Positions 36,992 to 48,300 of a stretch of 64,000 bases of DNA are shown here, piece by piece. Under the pieces are notes generated by a model. It worked only from the letters and a program-made list of their open reading frames with translations. It did no database searches and was not told the DNA's origin. The DNA is from Spartinivicinus marinus (GTDB lineage: Bacteria > Pseudomonadota > Gammaproteobacteria > Pseudomonadales > Zooshikellaceae). The stretch is taken from the NCBI RefSeq assembly GCF_026309355.1, contig NZ_JAPJZK010000001.1, positions 2,934,501 through 2,998,500 on the forward strand, read 5' to 3'. Each line of letters starts with the position of its first letter. Positions within the stretch are counted from its first letter, which is position 1. Both the position numbers and the translations under genes were made by a program.

Positions 36992-38869
36992 TTATTCGGC
37001 AGATGCGTCTAAATAGCCTTTACTTATGAGCTTATCGATTCGCGATAAATAATCCGCTCGGGCCATGGCTACGGAATTAAATTGAAAACGTTGTAATCGC
37101 AAATTTGACCCAGCCCGTCCCCATCGGCAATTAACCCGTTTATGATCCAGAGATAGCTGATACACATGCTCCCCTTGTTTATCTCGGCGGCTATAAGTAC
37201 GGGTTTCCATGGTAACCGTATTGCGCGATTTACTGTTGTTTTTACGCTGTATTTCCCGTTTGGCAAAGGCTAGTCGTAAGGCAATTAAATGTTCGCAGGG
37301 ACCGGCTTTTAACCCTTGCTTGCGAAATAGACTGCAACTGCATTCTGCTTTTGAAACAAAGCCTTCTTCCGACATTAAAAATTGGGGGCGATAATCCCGC
37401 TTGTCTTCGTTAACTTCTACTTTGCCCGTTATTTCTGTACCAGTGCCATAAATACGGTTTTCACTGCTAATGGTGATAGCATTTTTTCTTGCTAATAAAT
37501 CATGGGCCTTCCGTTCCCGCTGGTTGCGAAATTCCAATCGCGATAGGTCTAATGGCGTATTAGTCAGTGGGCGCAGTCGATAAACCTGGTGGGCAATATC
37601 ATACATCAGTTGTCCATGTTGGCAGCCAAGTTGTAAGGCTGCAATGAGCTCTGATTGCTTTAATTTTGTTGTAGTGGCGATAGTGTCCCGGCTGGCAAAC
37701 CAGCTGTTACTGAGGTGCTGAATGATTTTTTTCAGCGCTTTATTGCCTGCATCATTTTTATCAGTAGCTGATGCTCTGGGTAGCAGTAAATCAAAAGTAC
37801 ACGCCTGAGACCAGTCATTGGCAGTAAACCCCGTTAATCCCAGGGTTAATGTCATTGGCCCACAATGTAATACCCAAAAGCAGGGCAGGCCGCTACCGGC
37901 AATATGCACATCCACCGACTCAATAAAGGGCAGTAGTCGCTTCAATAACATCAACCGACGTCGCCCCCATAATCGAACCACTTTGGCCTGTTTGCCCTGA
38001 TAAATGCCTGCACTGGATTCAATCACGGTTTCCCAGGGCTCTAACACTAATCGGGGGGCTTCCCCTGGGACTAACTCAACTCGTAAGCCACGACGTTTGC
38101 CTTTTACATCTGCATTCATGCGTAGCTGACGCAGGCAGTTATACAGGTCCATTGGAGCCAGGCTAAAGCTGTCACTGGGCAACATAGCGGCAGATTGTAC
38201 TTGGAGAAAGCCTCGTAACCAGGAGTCTGGCACCTTAATTTGCTTTTCTAGAGTGTTGTCCCCTTCAACCTCTACGGCAACAGTTGCCTGACCCACTCGC
38301 AGGGTGGCATCTCGATAGCTGCGGAATTGCTGAATGCTGTCATTCAGGGCTTCACTAAAATCGATATTGGTGGTGCCACAAGTAGGCGTGCCTTCCAACT
38401 CCAGGGCAGATAGATCTATGGCCAGATTGGCATAGGTGCCTTCATCTTTGGAAAACACTTCCAACATTAGCTGATCTGGCTGCACACTGATGACCGGATC
38501 TAAAATCAGAAAGGCTAGTGGGTCGTTACGTAGCAGCCAACTAAAATAGTCTTGCTGGGCTTGCCAGGCATTCTTGTTAGCTGACTCATTACGCATCCGC
38601 CGATAGGCTTGATACGCCGTACGATCCTTAGGTTTGTAGCGATAATCACTACCAACGATGGCATACAGCGTAGCAAGTGCCTCTCGCAGGGCCATGGGTT
38701 GCTTAACTTTGCCCACCAGACTTACTGGATCACGCTTGATATTGCCAAACAGGCTTAGCTCAGCACTAGCGTCTTTAGTGGTGACCTGGCTTTGCCCTGT
38801 ATACTCAATGGCTATTTCAGTATGGGAAGGGCTGCTTTCCGCTTCCGTTGTTGTTTTATCATTACTCAT
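36992..38869 (-). CDS. SWIM zinc-finger and WGR-domain protein (retron accessory)
   Basis: The protein has 625 aa. A SWIM zinc finger lies at Cys510, Cys512, Cys525 and His527 (AECSCSLFRKQG...GPCEHL). A WGR domain follows at about 557-620 (HVYQLSLDHKRVNCRWGRAG, ending with KLISKGYLDAS), as in PARP and DNA-break sensing proteins, where WGR contacts nucleic-acid ends. The first 450 residues match no domain I can name, though the LKQSELIAALQLGCQHGQLM area could be a winged helix. The start overlaps the end of the HEAT giant by eight bases, so translation is coupled. I infer a role in sensing or using the msDNA. Confidence 0.88.
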   Translation of the reverse strand: MSNDKTTTEAESSPSHTEIAIEYTGQSQVTTKDASAELSLFGNIKRDPVSLVGKVKQPMALREALATLYAIVGSDYRYKPKDRTAYQAYRRMRNESANKNAWQAQQDYFSWLLRNDPLAFLILDPVISVQPDQLMLEVFSKDEGTYANLAIDLSALELEGTPTCGTTNIDFSEALNDSIQQFRSYRDATLRVGQATVAVEVEGDNTLEKQIKVPDSWLRGFLQVQSAAMLPSDSFSLAPMDLYNCLRQLRMNADVKGKRRGLRVELVPGEAPRLVLEPWETVIESSAGIYQGKQAKVVRLWGRRRLMLLKRLLPFIESVDVHIAGSGLPCFWVLHCGPMTLTLGLTGFTANDWSQACTFDLLLPRASATDKNDAGNKALKKIIQHLSNSWFASRDTIATTTKLKQSELIAALQLGCQHGQLMYDIAHQVYRLRPLTNTPLDLSRLEFRNQRERKAHDLLARKNAITISSENRIYGTGTEITGKVEVNEDKRDYRPQFLMSEEGFVSKAECSCSLFRKQGLKAGPCEHLIALRLAFAKREIQRKNNSKSRNTVTMETRTYSRRDKQGEHVYQLSLDHKRVNCRWGRAGSNLRLQRFQFNSVAMARADYLSRIDKLISKGYLDASAE

Positions 38870-41800
38870 AATTTTTTCCTGCTGCCCTTACCCGCTTAGA
38901 TCGACGCAAACAACGCCATGCCATTTTGCGTAAGTCCTCATCCAGCGACTCATTGGTTGCTACCTTAACCAAGGCTGACTCCCCCTTCGTGCTGGCGACC
39001 TGTGCCAGTGCTTCAATAGCCCCTAAGCGAGTGTTTTCAGCCAGCTCGCTATTTAGTGTGGTTGCCAGTAAGGCATCAGTATTTTGGCTGTTAACCACTT
39101 GGGGAAGCACGATCCCTTGTAAGTGAGCATTTGATAGGTTGGCTTCATTCAGTGATTTAGCGTCGAACCGTTGGGTAAGCTGCTGATAAACCAGCCGATC
39201 ACTGACTGCCTGAGCTGCCAAAGCTTCAACGGGAGTTGCTTTTGTGTTGTTGATAACAGCGGCTGCCAAGCTACGGATGCGGCTATCGGTATGGAAGATC
39301 GCTTCCGCCATTAAAGATTGAATAGCGCTGGTGGGCTTGATGGTTGCCAGCGCTGTGTAAACCGCAAACCGAATATCACTGAAGGCAGGGTCATCCTGAT
39401 GAGCATTGGCTAAACTCAGCAAGCTATCAGCGCTACAGTCTGCTACACCCGCTACCCATACCAGCCGTTGCAGGGTTCGAGAGAGGTTTTCGCTTTCATC
39501 AGCGTGGTAATGGCTCATGCCTTTACGTTCTAACTCTCTCATTTCAGCCCATTGAGTGGCCCAGTTAGCCAGTGCGGCTTCGATAGCTTTTATGCCAGCC
39601 TTGGCTGTAGCACTGCTGTAGCCCATTAAGGTTGCGGCTACTTCCACGGTTTCCATATGAGGACTGCTCAGAGCGGTAGTGGCCTCTTTGAGGGGCAATG
39701 GCTCTCGGTTTAGCAAGCTCATGGCCAGTTGAGTACGAACGCCATTAGCGCAGTCAGGCAGAATACGAAATATTTCTTTGGCTTCGCCAGTCTGGCAAAC
39801 CCGCTGTAATGAACGGCTGAAGTCATCATCTGTTCGGTAAGCCTCAGCCCCACAACTTAAAAAGGCATAATCAGGTGCTAAGGCGTCACCCCCAAATAAT
39901 CGTCTGGCACTGTTTAGGGCTATTGCTCCCCAGCCATAGTAATTAGCACCGTCTTCTGCCAGTACCGCCAATAACAGGTCTTGGGTGGCTGGGTCATTGT
40001 TATAGCCCAGTACTTCCAGGGCAGTTTCCCGGCCAAAGAAGTAAGCATCTACGGCTTTTTCTCGGACTAGCTGCCAGCCAGCATGGGTATCAAAGTAACG
40101 CAAGCCATGCAGGCCATTAATCACCAAGCCCCAACGATCACTGGTGACAAAGCGCTGCAACAGCTCAAATATGGTTTCAGCCTGATCAGATTGGCCTAAG
40201 TGACCAATGGCTTCAGCAGCCACTTCTTGTAGAGCATGCTCGTCATCTTTTGCCAGTCGTAAAAGGGTATCCAAGGCACGCTCATCACCCAGTTTGCCTA
40301 ATGCTTGCACCGCATATTGACGCAGTTTTAAGTCAGCCAGGGTGTCGACCCCAGCCAACAAGATGCTGATACCTTGGGCATTACCAGCTAGGGCCAAGCA
40401 GTAAGCTGCCCAAAACTGAGTGATAGGGTGTTGATGGGTAAGGGCGTTAACGACGCCAGTACTAGGGCCGTTACGTTTTCTGATCCGCCAGCCAAGGGCA
40501 TAGACACTGAGTTCTCTTACCTCATTGTCAGCATGGTGAGTCAAGGTGGCTAACACATCGTTTACTGCATCTGTGGGAGACCAGCGTGCGGCATCAATCA
40601 AGCCCAGTATCAGGTTAACTTTGCCTAACTCAACACAACGCTCTAGCAGCTGCTTCAGTAGCTGATCATGGCGGGGGTGTTGCTGCTCAAGCCAGCTTTT
40701 ATCGACCTTTTCATCTTCAGGGTCTTCAATAGGCTGGTCGTAGCCACTGATGCTGAGTAAGGCCAAGTAAGCCCCTTGCTGCCATCCCGGCTTATCCATC
40801 ATGGTTAGCAGCCTGGAAGCAACAGTGGTTTCTCGAAAGTTACCAGCTGCTTCAAACAGGGTGCTGATTTGCTCGCTAGTGGTGTTAGCCAATGGCTCTA
40901 GCTGCTCAATCAGGTCGAGTAGTGCATTGGCTCCTTTGGGGTCACCTAACTTAACCAGGGCTTGAATTGCCCGGCGCTGTTCACGGCTAAAGCCTCTGGC
41001 TGAGTGATCAAGTAGCAGGTTACTTAGCAGGGTAACGAGTGCATCAAAGGCTTTGGTATCTTTCTTAACTGCCAGGGCATAAGTGCTGCTTTCTTGTACT
41101 TCTGGGTGGCGGGAGTTCAGTGCTTTATGCAGCAGCGTCTGGGCTTTTGGGTTGTCATAGTCATCAGCCAGCCAGTCGATGGCTCTTAGCCGGACGGTTC
41201 TGTCCACTGCATCCAGGGCAGGTTTGGCCACGGTGATGGGGTTACTGGTTTTCAGTAGTAACTTAGCGGCTTCCAGTGCCAGGTCATCAGTACGGCTCAC
41301 CATTGCCTGTTGCAGAATGGCCTGGCCTTGCTTCAGGCTTTCCCCTTCGGTCAGCATTTCCAGGGCTTTTACCCCCAGATCATTATGGCCGGTTTCCAGA
41401 CACTCATTGGCAAGCAGGCTAGTGTCAGTACCTAATATTTGTAACTGGTCTAGCGCATATAGCCGCACGGCCTGGTTAGGGTCACCCAATGCCTGCATAA
41501 ACACTGACTCAGCTGCTGCAAGCAGGCTAGTGTCACGCTGACACATAGCGGACAGTAGCGTGAGTGCCGATTGGCGTACGGTGATAATGGAACTATCGGT
41601 ATAAGCCACCTTACGGCGACCGGCTGCTTTGCCTTGCTCACGGACCAAACCACAATAGGTACCAAAGGCCATTTGCTCCAACTCGGTTTGGTCGACTTTT
41701 ATTTTTGCTGACTTGGCTTGGGTTGGCTTAGTTTTGGCCGACTTGGGTTTTCCTACTGCTGCCAGTAGCCCATTGATTTCTGTTTGATAGCGTTGGGTGT

Positions 41801-44800
41801 GGTGCTGCCAGGCGTGGTCCCAGGCATCTTGCTTGTCGGCAAACAGGTGCGCCAATAACTGTAAGGTTTTGCAGCGCAAACGACTGTTACCGGATATCAC
41901 TAGCTCAGCAAACAGCTCAATCACGTCGTTGCTGATCTGCCACTTTTCACCAGACTGAGTATTAAACAGCGCACTTAGCAGAGTGGTATAAGCCTCTTGA
42001 TGGTGAAAGTGCTCAATGGCTTGGGCGGCAATCAGGCGAAACATCGGGTTTTCGACTGATAGCATGGCTAACAGATGAGTAGGAGACTGGCCTTTGTAAC
42101 CTTGCAGCAAATGCACGACCAGCGCAGGAAAGCTCACTAAATGATCTGGATCATCCAGGTAGCTGCTCAGCCTGTCGGGGCACTCATCACCAAAGCCGAT
42201 GAGTGCACCCACACAAAGTAGCTTTTCAGGTTGGCTGCGACTTTGCGCCAGGGCTTGTTGCATGGCCAGCTGATGGGTGTTGTCTAGCAAAACCAGGCCA
42301 TGAGCAGCAGCGAGCTTCACTTCACTATCTTGGTGTTGCAGGGCCTTCTCTAGCACTTCCTGCTGGTTTACATCGCAGCACCAGGTCAATACCTTGGCGG
42401 CAGCCCGGCGAATAGCACTAATGTCACTTGCCAGTAAGGGCGCTACAGCAGGCACACAAGCAGGCGACTGTAACTGACTTAAACCTGTTAATGCCGATTC
42501 AATAGTGGCTTGCCAGCGCTTAGCGTCGTCCTTGTTTTCAGGCTTTGTTAGCGTTACCAGGCTCAATAGTGGTTCAAGCGCTGCGTCATCACCTAATCGG
42601 GCGCAGGCATTGGCAGCTTGTAATACCACATCCTGGTACTCACTGCGCATAGCCTGCTTTAAGGCGGCATTGGCCTTGGCATCCACTAATGCCTGAATAG
42701 CCTGTTTACGAACGTCTCGTTCACTATCATTGATTGCACTGATCAATAGCTGCTGGGACTGTTCGCCAGGTTTTTTGCTCAGTTCGCTAATGGCAGTTAA
42801 GCGCGTATCACGGTAGGGGCTCTTCAGCGCAGCAGCCAGTGGTGCATAGTCGCGGCCTTTGGTCTTCTTTAAGGTGAAGGCTAGGGCCTCATAACGAATG
42901 CCTTGGTCTGGATCACTGAATAACGCTAGTAACAAGGCCCAGGCCCAGCTTTGGCTGGCCTCGGCTATTAGCTCAGTTTGCACTTCACGACGGATATCTG
43001 CATGGGTGCTCTGTAAGGCAAATCGCAATGCTGACTCCTGGCTGCCACCCATGGGTAGATTTAGCACCGCTTTAAAGGCTTCACTACGCACATTGGGGGT
43101 GCCATCGTTTAAGGCGTGCTGGAAAAGCGCTTCATGTACTGTGGAAACCTCATCTTTTTTGGCCACCCTTACCAGGCTTTGCAAAGCACGGCGACGCACA
43201 TCTGCATGCTGGCTGGTTAATCCCAACTGTACAGCGGTGAGTGGTTGACTCTCATGAATAGCTGCAAGCGCAGTAAATGCAGCGTCTCTGACTTCAGTAG
43301 CAGAGTCATTAAGCAGCGTTTGTAGCCGCTGATCGGTTCGTGGGTCATTTAAGTTGGCTAGCGCATGACAAACCCGTACTCGTGCACTGCTGTCTTCTGC
43401 TCGACTTAATTGGAGTAATAAGCCAAAGGCTCGTGGATCATTCAACAAGGCCAGGCAATGTGCACCGAGCAAGCAGCTATCCAAGGATAAACTGGCTGTG
43501 GCTTGCAGTAGCGGTGCATAGTCGGCAGTGGTGAGTGCAAGTTTGGTTTTGCGGGTTTTAGGCAGCTCTTTGGCTTTTTCGGCAGGCTTTGATTCAACAG
43601 GCTTTGGCTTGGCAGATTTGGATTTGGCAGACGTGGACTGGTCTGCCAAGCCGGCTTCTAAGGCAAACTGTTCAATATCAAACTCTTCAATATCAAAGAG
43701 CAATCGGTGGAGATGTTTATCTCGTTCGCGAATAGCTTTAGCTAATGCCGGACGGCTGAATAGACTGACTAAAAACGCGGTTTGCCGCACCTCTGTGTTA
43801 CTGTCATCCAGGCGACGCCGTAGTGTGGATAACACCCGGGGTTGCTCCAGTAACGCTCGCTGAAACAAGCGAATTAACGAGGCTCGACGAACATCAGCAT
43901 GGCTCGCCCCAAGGGCAACGATGTTGGCTTCTGAGTTAACTGATTCTAAGCGGGCCAATGCCAGCATTCTTACGGGGTAGGCCTTTGCATCCAGTGCGTC
44001 AGTTAAGCGCATCATGGCCCGTTCATCCTCAGCAGCTATATTGGCCAGCGCATTCACTGCCAGTTTGCCCACATCCGTCTGGCCGGTTTTTAGGGCTAAG
44101 GTCATTGGGCGTAAGGGCTCGTCTGATCCAAACCTTTCCTGCAATCGAGCAAAGGTGGCCGTTCTAATGGCTTCATCTTTGTGGTTGAGGTACGACTCGA
44201 CTAACCGTTGGGTGTCAGGGTGGTTAGTGGTAGCAATCCGCTCTGCAATCAGTTGACGTAAAGCAAAATCTCGGTCTTGACGAACTTGTTTATCCAGCAA
44301 CTGTAGTGACGCTTTATCCCCATAGCTGGCTAACCGTTCAATAGCGGCTTGACGATGGGTAACTTGAGCGCTGGCTAATTCGTTTTTAGCCAGTGCATAG
44401 GTGTCGTAAATACGGTGGGTGAGTTGGCCAAACTTACCGGCGGCATCAAGGGCAACAACTGCTAATCGTTGATTGCTGGCGACTACCAAATGAGGTCGGT
44501 GATGAATCGCTGCAATGGCTAACCCAGTGACCGAGCCAATCCCTTCACTAAAAGTAGAAGGGCGAGTGGCTCCACTGCGCAGCCAGCTTTTACAAGTTTT
44601 ATCCTGAGCACCAGTGATAAACCGTTCGGCTGTTGTCTGGATGTTTGCCTGGATAGAAGGGTGCACAATTGCTGTGATGGGAGCGGCATGGCCCGCACCT
44701 CGATCGCGGTCTTCTGGCTCTAGCTTGCCGCGGGCGTGGGTCAGCAACAGTTTATTGTCGTTACCGGCGGATAAAAATCGTAATTCAGTGGGGTCAAACG

Positions 44801-45398
44801 CTAAGGCTGTAACAGCCCCTTCATGTAATTTGTCTGACTCACTCAGTTTAAATGCTGTTTGGTCTTCATCTTCATTTTCAAAAACCAAAACGGTGCCTTT
44901 ATTGGTCCCAACAACCAGCCATTGGCCGCTGGCATCCGCTGCGATAGCCGTTCCGGTTTCTGATTTTTCTGGGGACAGTTGATTGGGAGATAGTTCAAGA
45001 GTTTGTAACTGAGTGCCTTTGGTTTGATCGATAATCTCAATTTTGCGACCAATTAACACCCCTAACCGCTGCTGACTTAATGCAACTAAGGCATTGACTG
45101 ACGTATTTTGGTCGTCGGCTAATTGAGTTAACCGTTTACCATTGCAGTAAATACCACCAGCAATGTCACCTATCCACACTTGGTCCTTTTTATTGGATGG
45201 GCTTTTGGAAACTAATAGTGCACTGGCCCTGTTGTTAAGTGGAATTTCGCTGAGGGCTTGAGTTTCTAAATTAAGCTGATAACACGGCGTAAGCTGTTTT
45301 TCTGGGTGCTCAGTAATAAAATAAACGGTATTTTCACTGGCCCCTAACGCTTTAATATCACCACGATAGGGGAGAAACTTTTCTATTATATCGTTCAT
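38862..45398 (-). CDS. Giant WD40 plus HEAT-repeat protein (retron accessory)
   Basis: The protein has 2178 aa. Residues about 1-330 form a WD40-like propeller (GTAIAADASGQWLVVGTNKG, EGAVTALAFDPTELRFLSAG, ITGAQDKTCKSW). The rest is a long solenoid of HEAT/ARM repeats with regular pairs such as ALAKLGDERALDTLLRLAKD and DVRRRALQSLVRVA. Two Lys/Pro/Ser-rich linkers break it, near residues 590-625 and 1215-1240. No catalytic motif is visible, so it looks like a scaffold or sensor. Base composition is clearly richer in G and C than the flanking genes. It overlaps the upstream gene by four bases (ATGA). Confidence 0.9.
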   Translation of the reverse strand: MNDIIEKFLPYRGDIKALGASENTVYFITEHPEKQLTPCYQLNLETQALSEIPLNNRASALLVSKSPSNKKDQVWIGDIAGGIYCNGKRLTQLADDQNTSVNALVALSQQRLGVLIGRKIEIIDQTKGTQLQTLELSPNQLSPEKSETGTAIAADASGQWLVVGTNKGTVLVFENEDEDQTAFKLSESDKLHEGAVTALAFDPTELRFLSAGNDNKLLLTHARGKLEPEDRDRGAGHAAPITAIVHPSIQANIQTTAERFITGAQDKTCKSWLRSGATRPSTFSEGIGSVTGLAIAAIHHRPHLVVASNQRLAVVALDAAGKFGQLTHRIYDTYALAKNELASAQVTHRQAAIERLASYGDKASLQLLDKQVRQDRDFALRQLIAERIATTNHPDTQRLVESYLNHKDEAIRTATFARLQERFGSDEPLRPMTLALKTGQTDVGKLAVNALANIAAEDERAMMRLTDALDAKAYPVRMLALARLESVNSEANIVALGASHADVRRASLIRLFQRALLEQPRVLSTLRRRLDDSNTEVRQTAFLVSLFSRPALAKAIRERDKHLHRLLFDIEEFDIEQFALEAGLADQSTSAKSKSAKPKPVESKPAEKAKELPKTRKTKLALTTADYAPLLQATASLSLDSCLLGAHCLALLNDPRAFGLLLQLSRAEDSSARVRVCHALANLNDPRTDQRLQTLLNDSATEVRDAAFTALAAIHESQPLTAVQLGLTSQHADVRRRALQSLVRVAKKDEVSTVHEALFQHALNDGTPNVRSEAFKAVLNLPMGGSQESALRFALQSTHADIRREVQTELIAEASQSWAWALLLALFSDPDQGIRYEALAFTLKKTKGRDYAPLAAALKSPYRDTRLTAISELSKKPGEQSQQLLISAINDSERDVRKQAIQALVDAKANAALKQAMRSEYQDVVLQAANACARLGDDAALEPLLSLVTLTKPENKDDAKRWQATIESALTGLSQLQSPACVPAVAPLLASDISAIRRAAAKVLTWCCDVNQQEVLEKALQHQDSEVKLAAAHGLVLLDNTHQLAMQQALAQSRSQPEKLLCVGALIGFGDECPDRLSSYLDDPDHLVSFPALVVHLLQGYKGQSPTHLLAMLSVENPMFRLIAAQAIEHFHHQEAYTTLLSALFNTQSGEKWQISNDVIELFAELVISGNSRLRCKTLQLLAHLFADKQDAWDHAWQHHTQRYQTEINGLLAAVGKPKSAKTKPTQAKSAKIKVDQTELEQMAFGTYCGLVREQGKAAGRRKVAYTDSSIITVRQSALTLLSAMCQRDTSLLAAAESVFMQALGDPNQAVRLYALDQLQILGTDTSLLANECLETGHNDLGVKALEMLTEGESLKQGQAILQQAMVSRTDDLALEAAKLLLKTSNPITVAKPALDAVDRTVRLRAIDWLADDYDNPKAQTLLHKALNSRHPEVQESSTYALAVKKDTKAFDALVTLLSNLLLDHSARGFSREQRRAIQALVKLGDPKGANALLDLIEQLEPLANTTSEQISTLFEAAGNFRETTVASRLLTMMDKPGWQQGAYLALLSISGYDQPIEDPEDEKVDKSWLEQQHPRHDQLLKQLLERCVELGKVNLILGLIDAARWSPTDAVNDVLATLTHHADNEVRELSVYALGWRIRKRNGPSTGVVNALTHQHPITQFWAAYCLALAGNAQGISILLAGVDTLADLKLRQYAVQALGKLGDERALDTLLRLAKDDEHALQEVAAEAIGHLGQSDQAETIFELLQRFVTSDRWGLVINGLHGLRYFDTHAGWQLVREKAVDAYFFGRETALEVLGYNNDPATQDLLLAVLAEDGANYYGWGAIALNSARRLFGGDALAPDYAFLSCGAEAYRTDDDFSRSLQRVCQTGEAKEIFRILPDCANGVRTQLAMSLLNREPLPLKEATTALSSPHMETVEVAATLMGYSSATAKAGIKAIEAALANWATQWAEMRELERKGMSHYHADESENLSRTLQRLVWVAGVADCSADSLLSLANAHQDDPAFSDIRFAVYTALATIKPTSAIQSLMAEAIFHTDSRIRSLAAAVINNTKATPVEALAAQAVSDRLVYQQLTQRFDAKSLNEANLSNAHLQGIVLPQVVNSQNTDALLATTLNSELAENTRLGAIEALAQVASTKGESALVKVATNESLDEDLRKMAWRCLRRSKRVRAAGKNYE

Positions 45399-48300
45399 TG
45401 TTCATTCCCCTTTAATTGAGCACCCATTTTTGGAGTAGTCAATACTGATAATTCAGGGTGCTTTGCCGTAATACGTGTAACAGCGACTAAGCAGGCAGCA
45501 TGTTCGCTTTTACCGCGAGAGCCTTTAAATTCTTGCAGTAAGGGCAAAACGTAGCGGGCAAAATCGTTATCTGCTACGGCAATATCCCGTAATGTTTCAA
45601 TTACATTCAATTTAGCCTTGCGGGTCGGCAATGGTTTTAATTTATTAATCATTTCGCCGTTGCCTTTTTTCTTGCTGGTTTTAGCTGTTTTACTGGAAGA
45701 GCTGTTTTTCGCTAGTCGGCCAGGAGCAATTTCAAACAGAATACGGCGTAAGAATTGTTCCAAGCTGTCATGGTCAGCGGGTAGTGCTGTTGGTTTGACA
45801 GGTGCACCAGCGCCTAAATTCTGCTGGTCAGCTTCGGCTTGTTGTTTGGCTTTTGCCCCAAGCGTAGCAACAGACGACAATTGTGGCTTCCAACCTTGGG
45901 TAATGCCTCGGTCCCGATACCAGTGCCAGAAACGTTGAATGACAAAACCGCGAACGGACCGATCGGGGCTTTCGGTAAGCCGGAATAATTCTTGTGGCAA
46001 TTGTAATCGGGGGTGTTTTTCAATTAACACCATGCCCAGCTTGCGCGCTGATTGATCGGCTGCCTCGCAAAAGCTATACACGGCATCTGGCGTAAGAATA
46101 TCTGGGTCCAGTCGGTAACGCTTGTGTTCTGGAGTAGCATCAGCCGTAAGGGCTTTGGCAATAAAGTCCCGTACCGGTTTATAGGGTGATTCACATAACG
46201 CCACAATATTTTCGATGGGGGGTTGCCAGCGAGCAAATTCCCAATGGGCCAGCTCTAAAGCGAAAGCGCGGATATTGATGCGATTATCATTAAATAATGG
46301 TTGTACCCGTTCAAAACTCAGAAAATCAGCTGGGATTTCTGCACCTGGGTCTACAGGCCGATCGGTTTCTTTTAAACAAATATCTGGGTGGTGATGACGA
46401 ATATACGATAGGGCAAATAAAGTGAGCGGTGCATCTTCTTTGCCTGGCGTAGTCATCATTTTCCACAGACGGTTACAACCTGCATCGATAGCATCATCGG
46501 AAAATTCTCGTTGCTCACCTGTCAGCATTTGTAAAAAAGCAGTCTCGGATATAATTTTTAATTCAGCTCCTTCTTCAATTAATGATTCAGCTTTAACTTG
46601 TTTGGAGCCTTTGCGTCCTTCTCCATATAGTGGCGAGCCATCATCACCAATGACGAGCCATTTTAATTTTTTGGTCACACCAGAGGCGTTGCTGCCACCA
46701 GCGGTAGTCACTTTATTTTTCGCCTCAGAGCGAGTCATCTTGGCTAGCTTGCCAGTAAATAAAAAGCTGTCGCCGCCAAAGTCTACATTAATTTCTGTTT
46801 CAGCACTTGTGGCTGTTTTTGATGGTGGTTGCTCGCCTGTGTCGGGGGCAAAATCTGCGGGTAAAAAGGCCCGGTTCATGACATCCACAGCAAAGTCGTG
46901 ATAAAGCGGCTCGCTGCGTTCAACCAAAGTCATTAACCAATCAAAGCTTAATTGCTCTGGCGTAAAATGACGTATATCGGCCAGCCAAGCAAAAATCGTT
47001 TCGGCTAATTCTTGTGAATAAGTCAGTTCTTTTGCCCAAGGCTTAGATTGCTTAAGGGCTGTTAGCCAGGCATCCTGTTCCCAACTGAGGTGGAAAGCAA
47101 TGGCTTTTAAAAAAGTTAACTCTAGTGATTTGGGGCTTAATAACCCTTGATCTACCCAGTGCGCAATATAGCGTTGGGTTTTGGGGTTAATTAAAGTAGC
47201 TTTTAAAAAGTCAGTGGGTAAACTGTTTAAATCAAATTCCGTTAATGCTTCACAAGCAAAACGAATGGTTTTACGTGCCCGCTGTTGTTGATAGTCAAGC
47301 ATTTCTAATAGCTGACTAAAATAGAGAGCACCTAACGATTTATTTGAATGATGCTGAGTAAGGTGTTTAACCGTAAAATCAAACCCGTTGGATGCAGGTT
47401 GCAACAAATGTTGTTGATACCAGTCTGGCGTTAATTCTCGTTTGCTGAAATGTTTAAGTAAGACACTTTCGGCAAATTGATAACCATAGTGGGTTTCTAA
47501 AATAGCACCCCAGTTATCAAGGCCAATGCCTTTGCGTGGCTCGTGAGATTGAATTAAGTCAAACGCTAGCTGACGTACTGTTTCATTACTGTTATCAATT
47601 AAGCGAATTAAGCTTGGAATGGAGAGGTCCCGTGCATGGGTGCGAGCATAGCTGGCAGCATAAACCCGTGCATTATCTGAAGGGGAGTTAAATAATGCTA
47701 ATACGGTGTCGTGTAAGCCTAATGTTTTAAAAGCTGTTTGTTCAAAGCGGGGGACGTTATCCAACACCCAAATAACAAAGTCGTCTATTGTGGCACTTTG
47801 ATTACCGACTAAGCGGCTAATCCATTGCGGCTCTACTTCACGCAGGCTGGCTCGGAAATCGGTTTTTAACGCAGTAGTGGCATAACGGCGAACTTGTTCT
47901 GCTTGTGCTTGCTCTAGTAATGCAAATAATGGCCTGGGAGTTAATCGCCAGCTGTCGGCAAATGCACGATATTTCAGTAAAGTGCTGGGACGAGAACGAA
48001 AGGTAAAGCGGTTGCGGTTATACTGACCATTTTCATGATAAAAAATATGGTTGGCAATCCAGGTGTGTGACCAGTGGGTGTCATCAGTATAATGGGCTAA
48101 TACATCACAGGCTGTATCTGGGTAGCAAGCCGGAAGTTGCTCGCCTTTTCGGCGTAAATAACGCCAAGCACGACGAGTTAAGTACACTAAGGTACTGCGA
48201 TTGATTTTAAAATGACCGCTGGCTAATGCTTGATCAAAACGGGCGGCCAATGCACCATAAATAATGGTATCATTATCAGCTTCGGCTTGTTTGAATATAG

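Noticed and set aside
38926-45052. Many plus-strand frames of 60-120 codons opposite the HEAT gene
   Set aside because: They are antisense shadows of a long G+C-richer gene with strong repeat structure on the minus strand.
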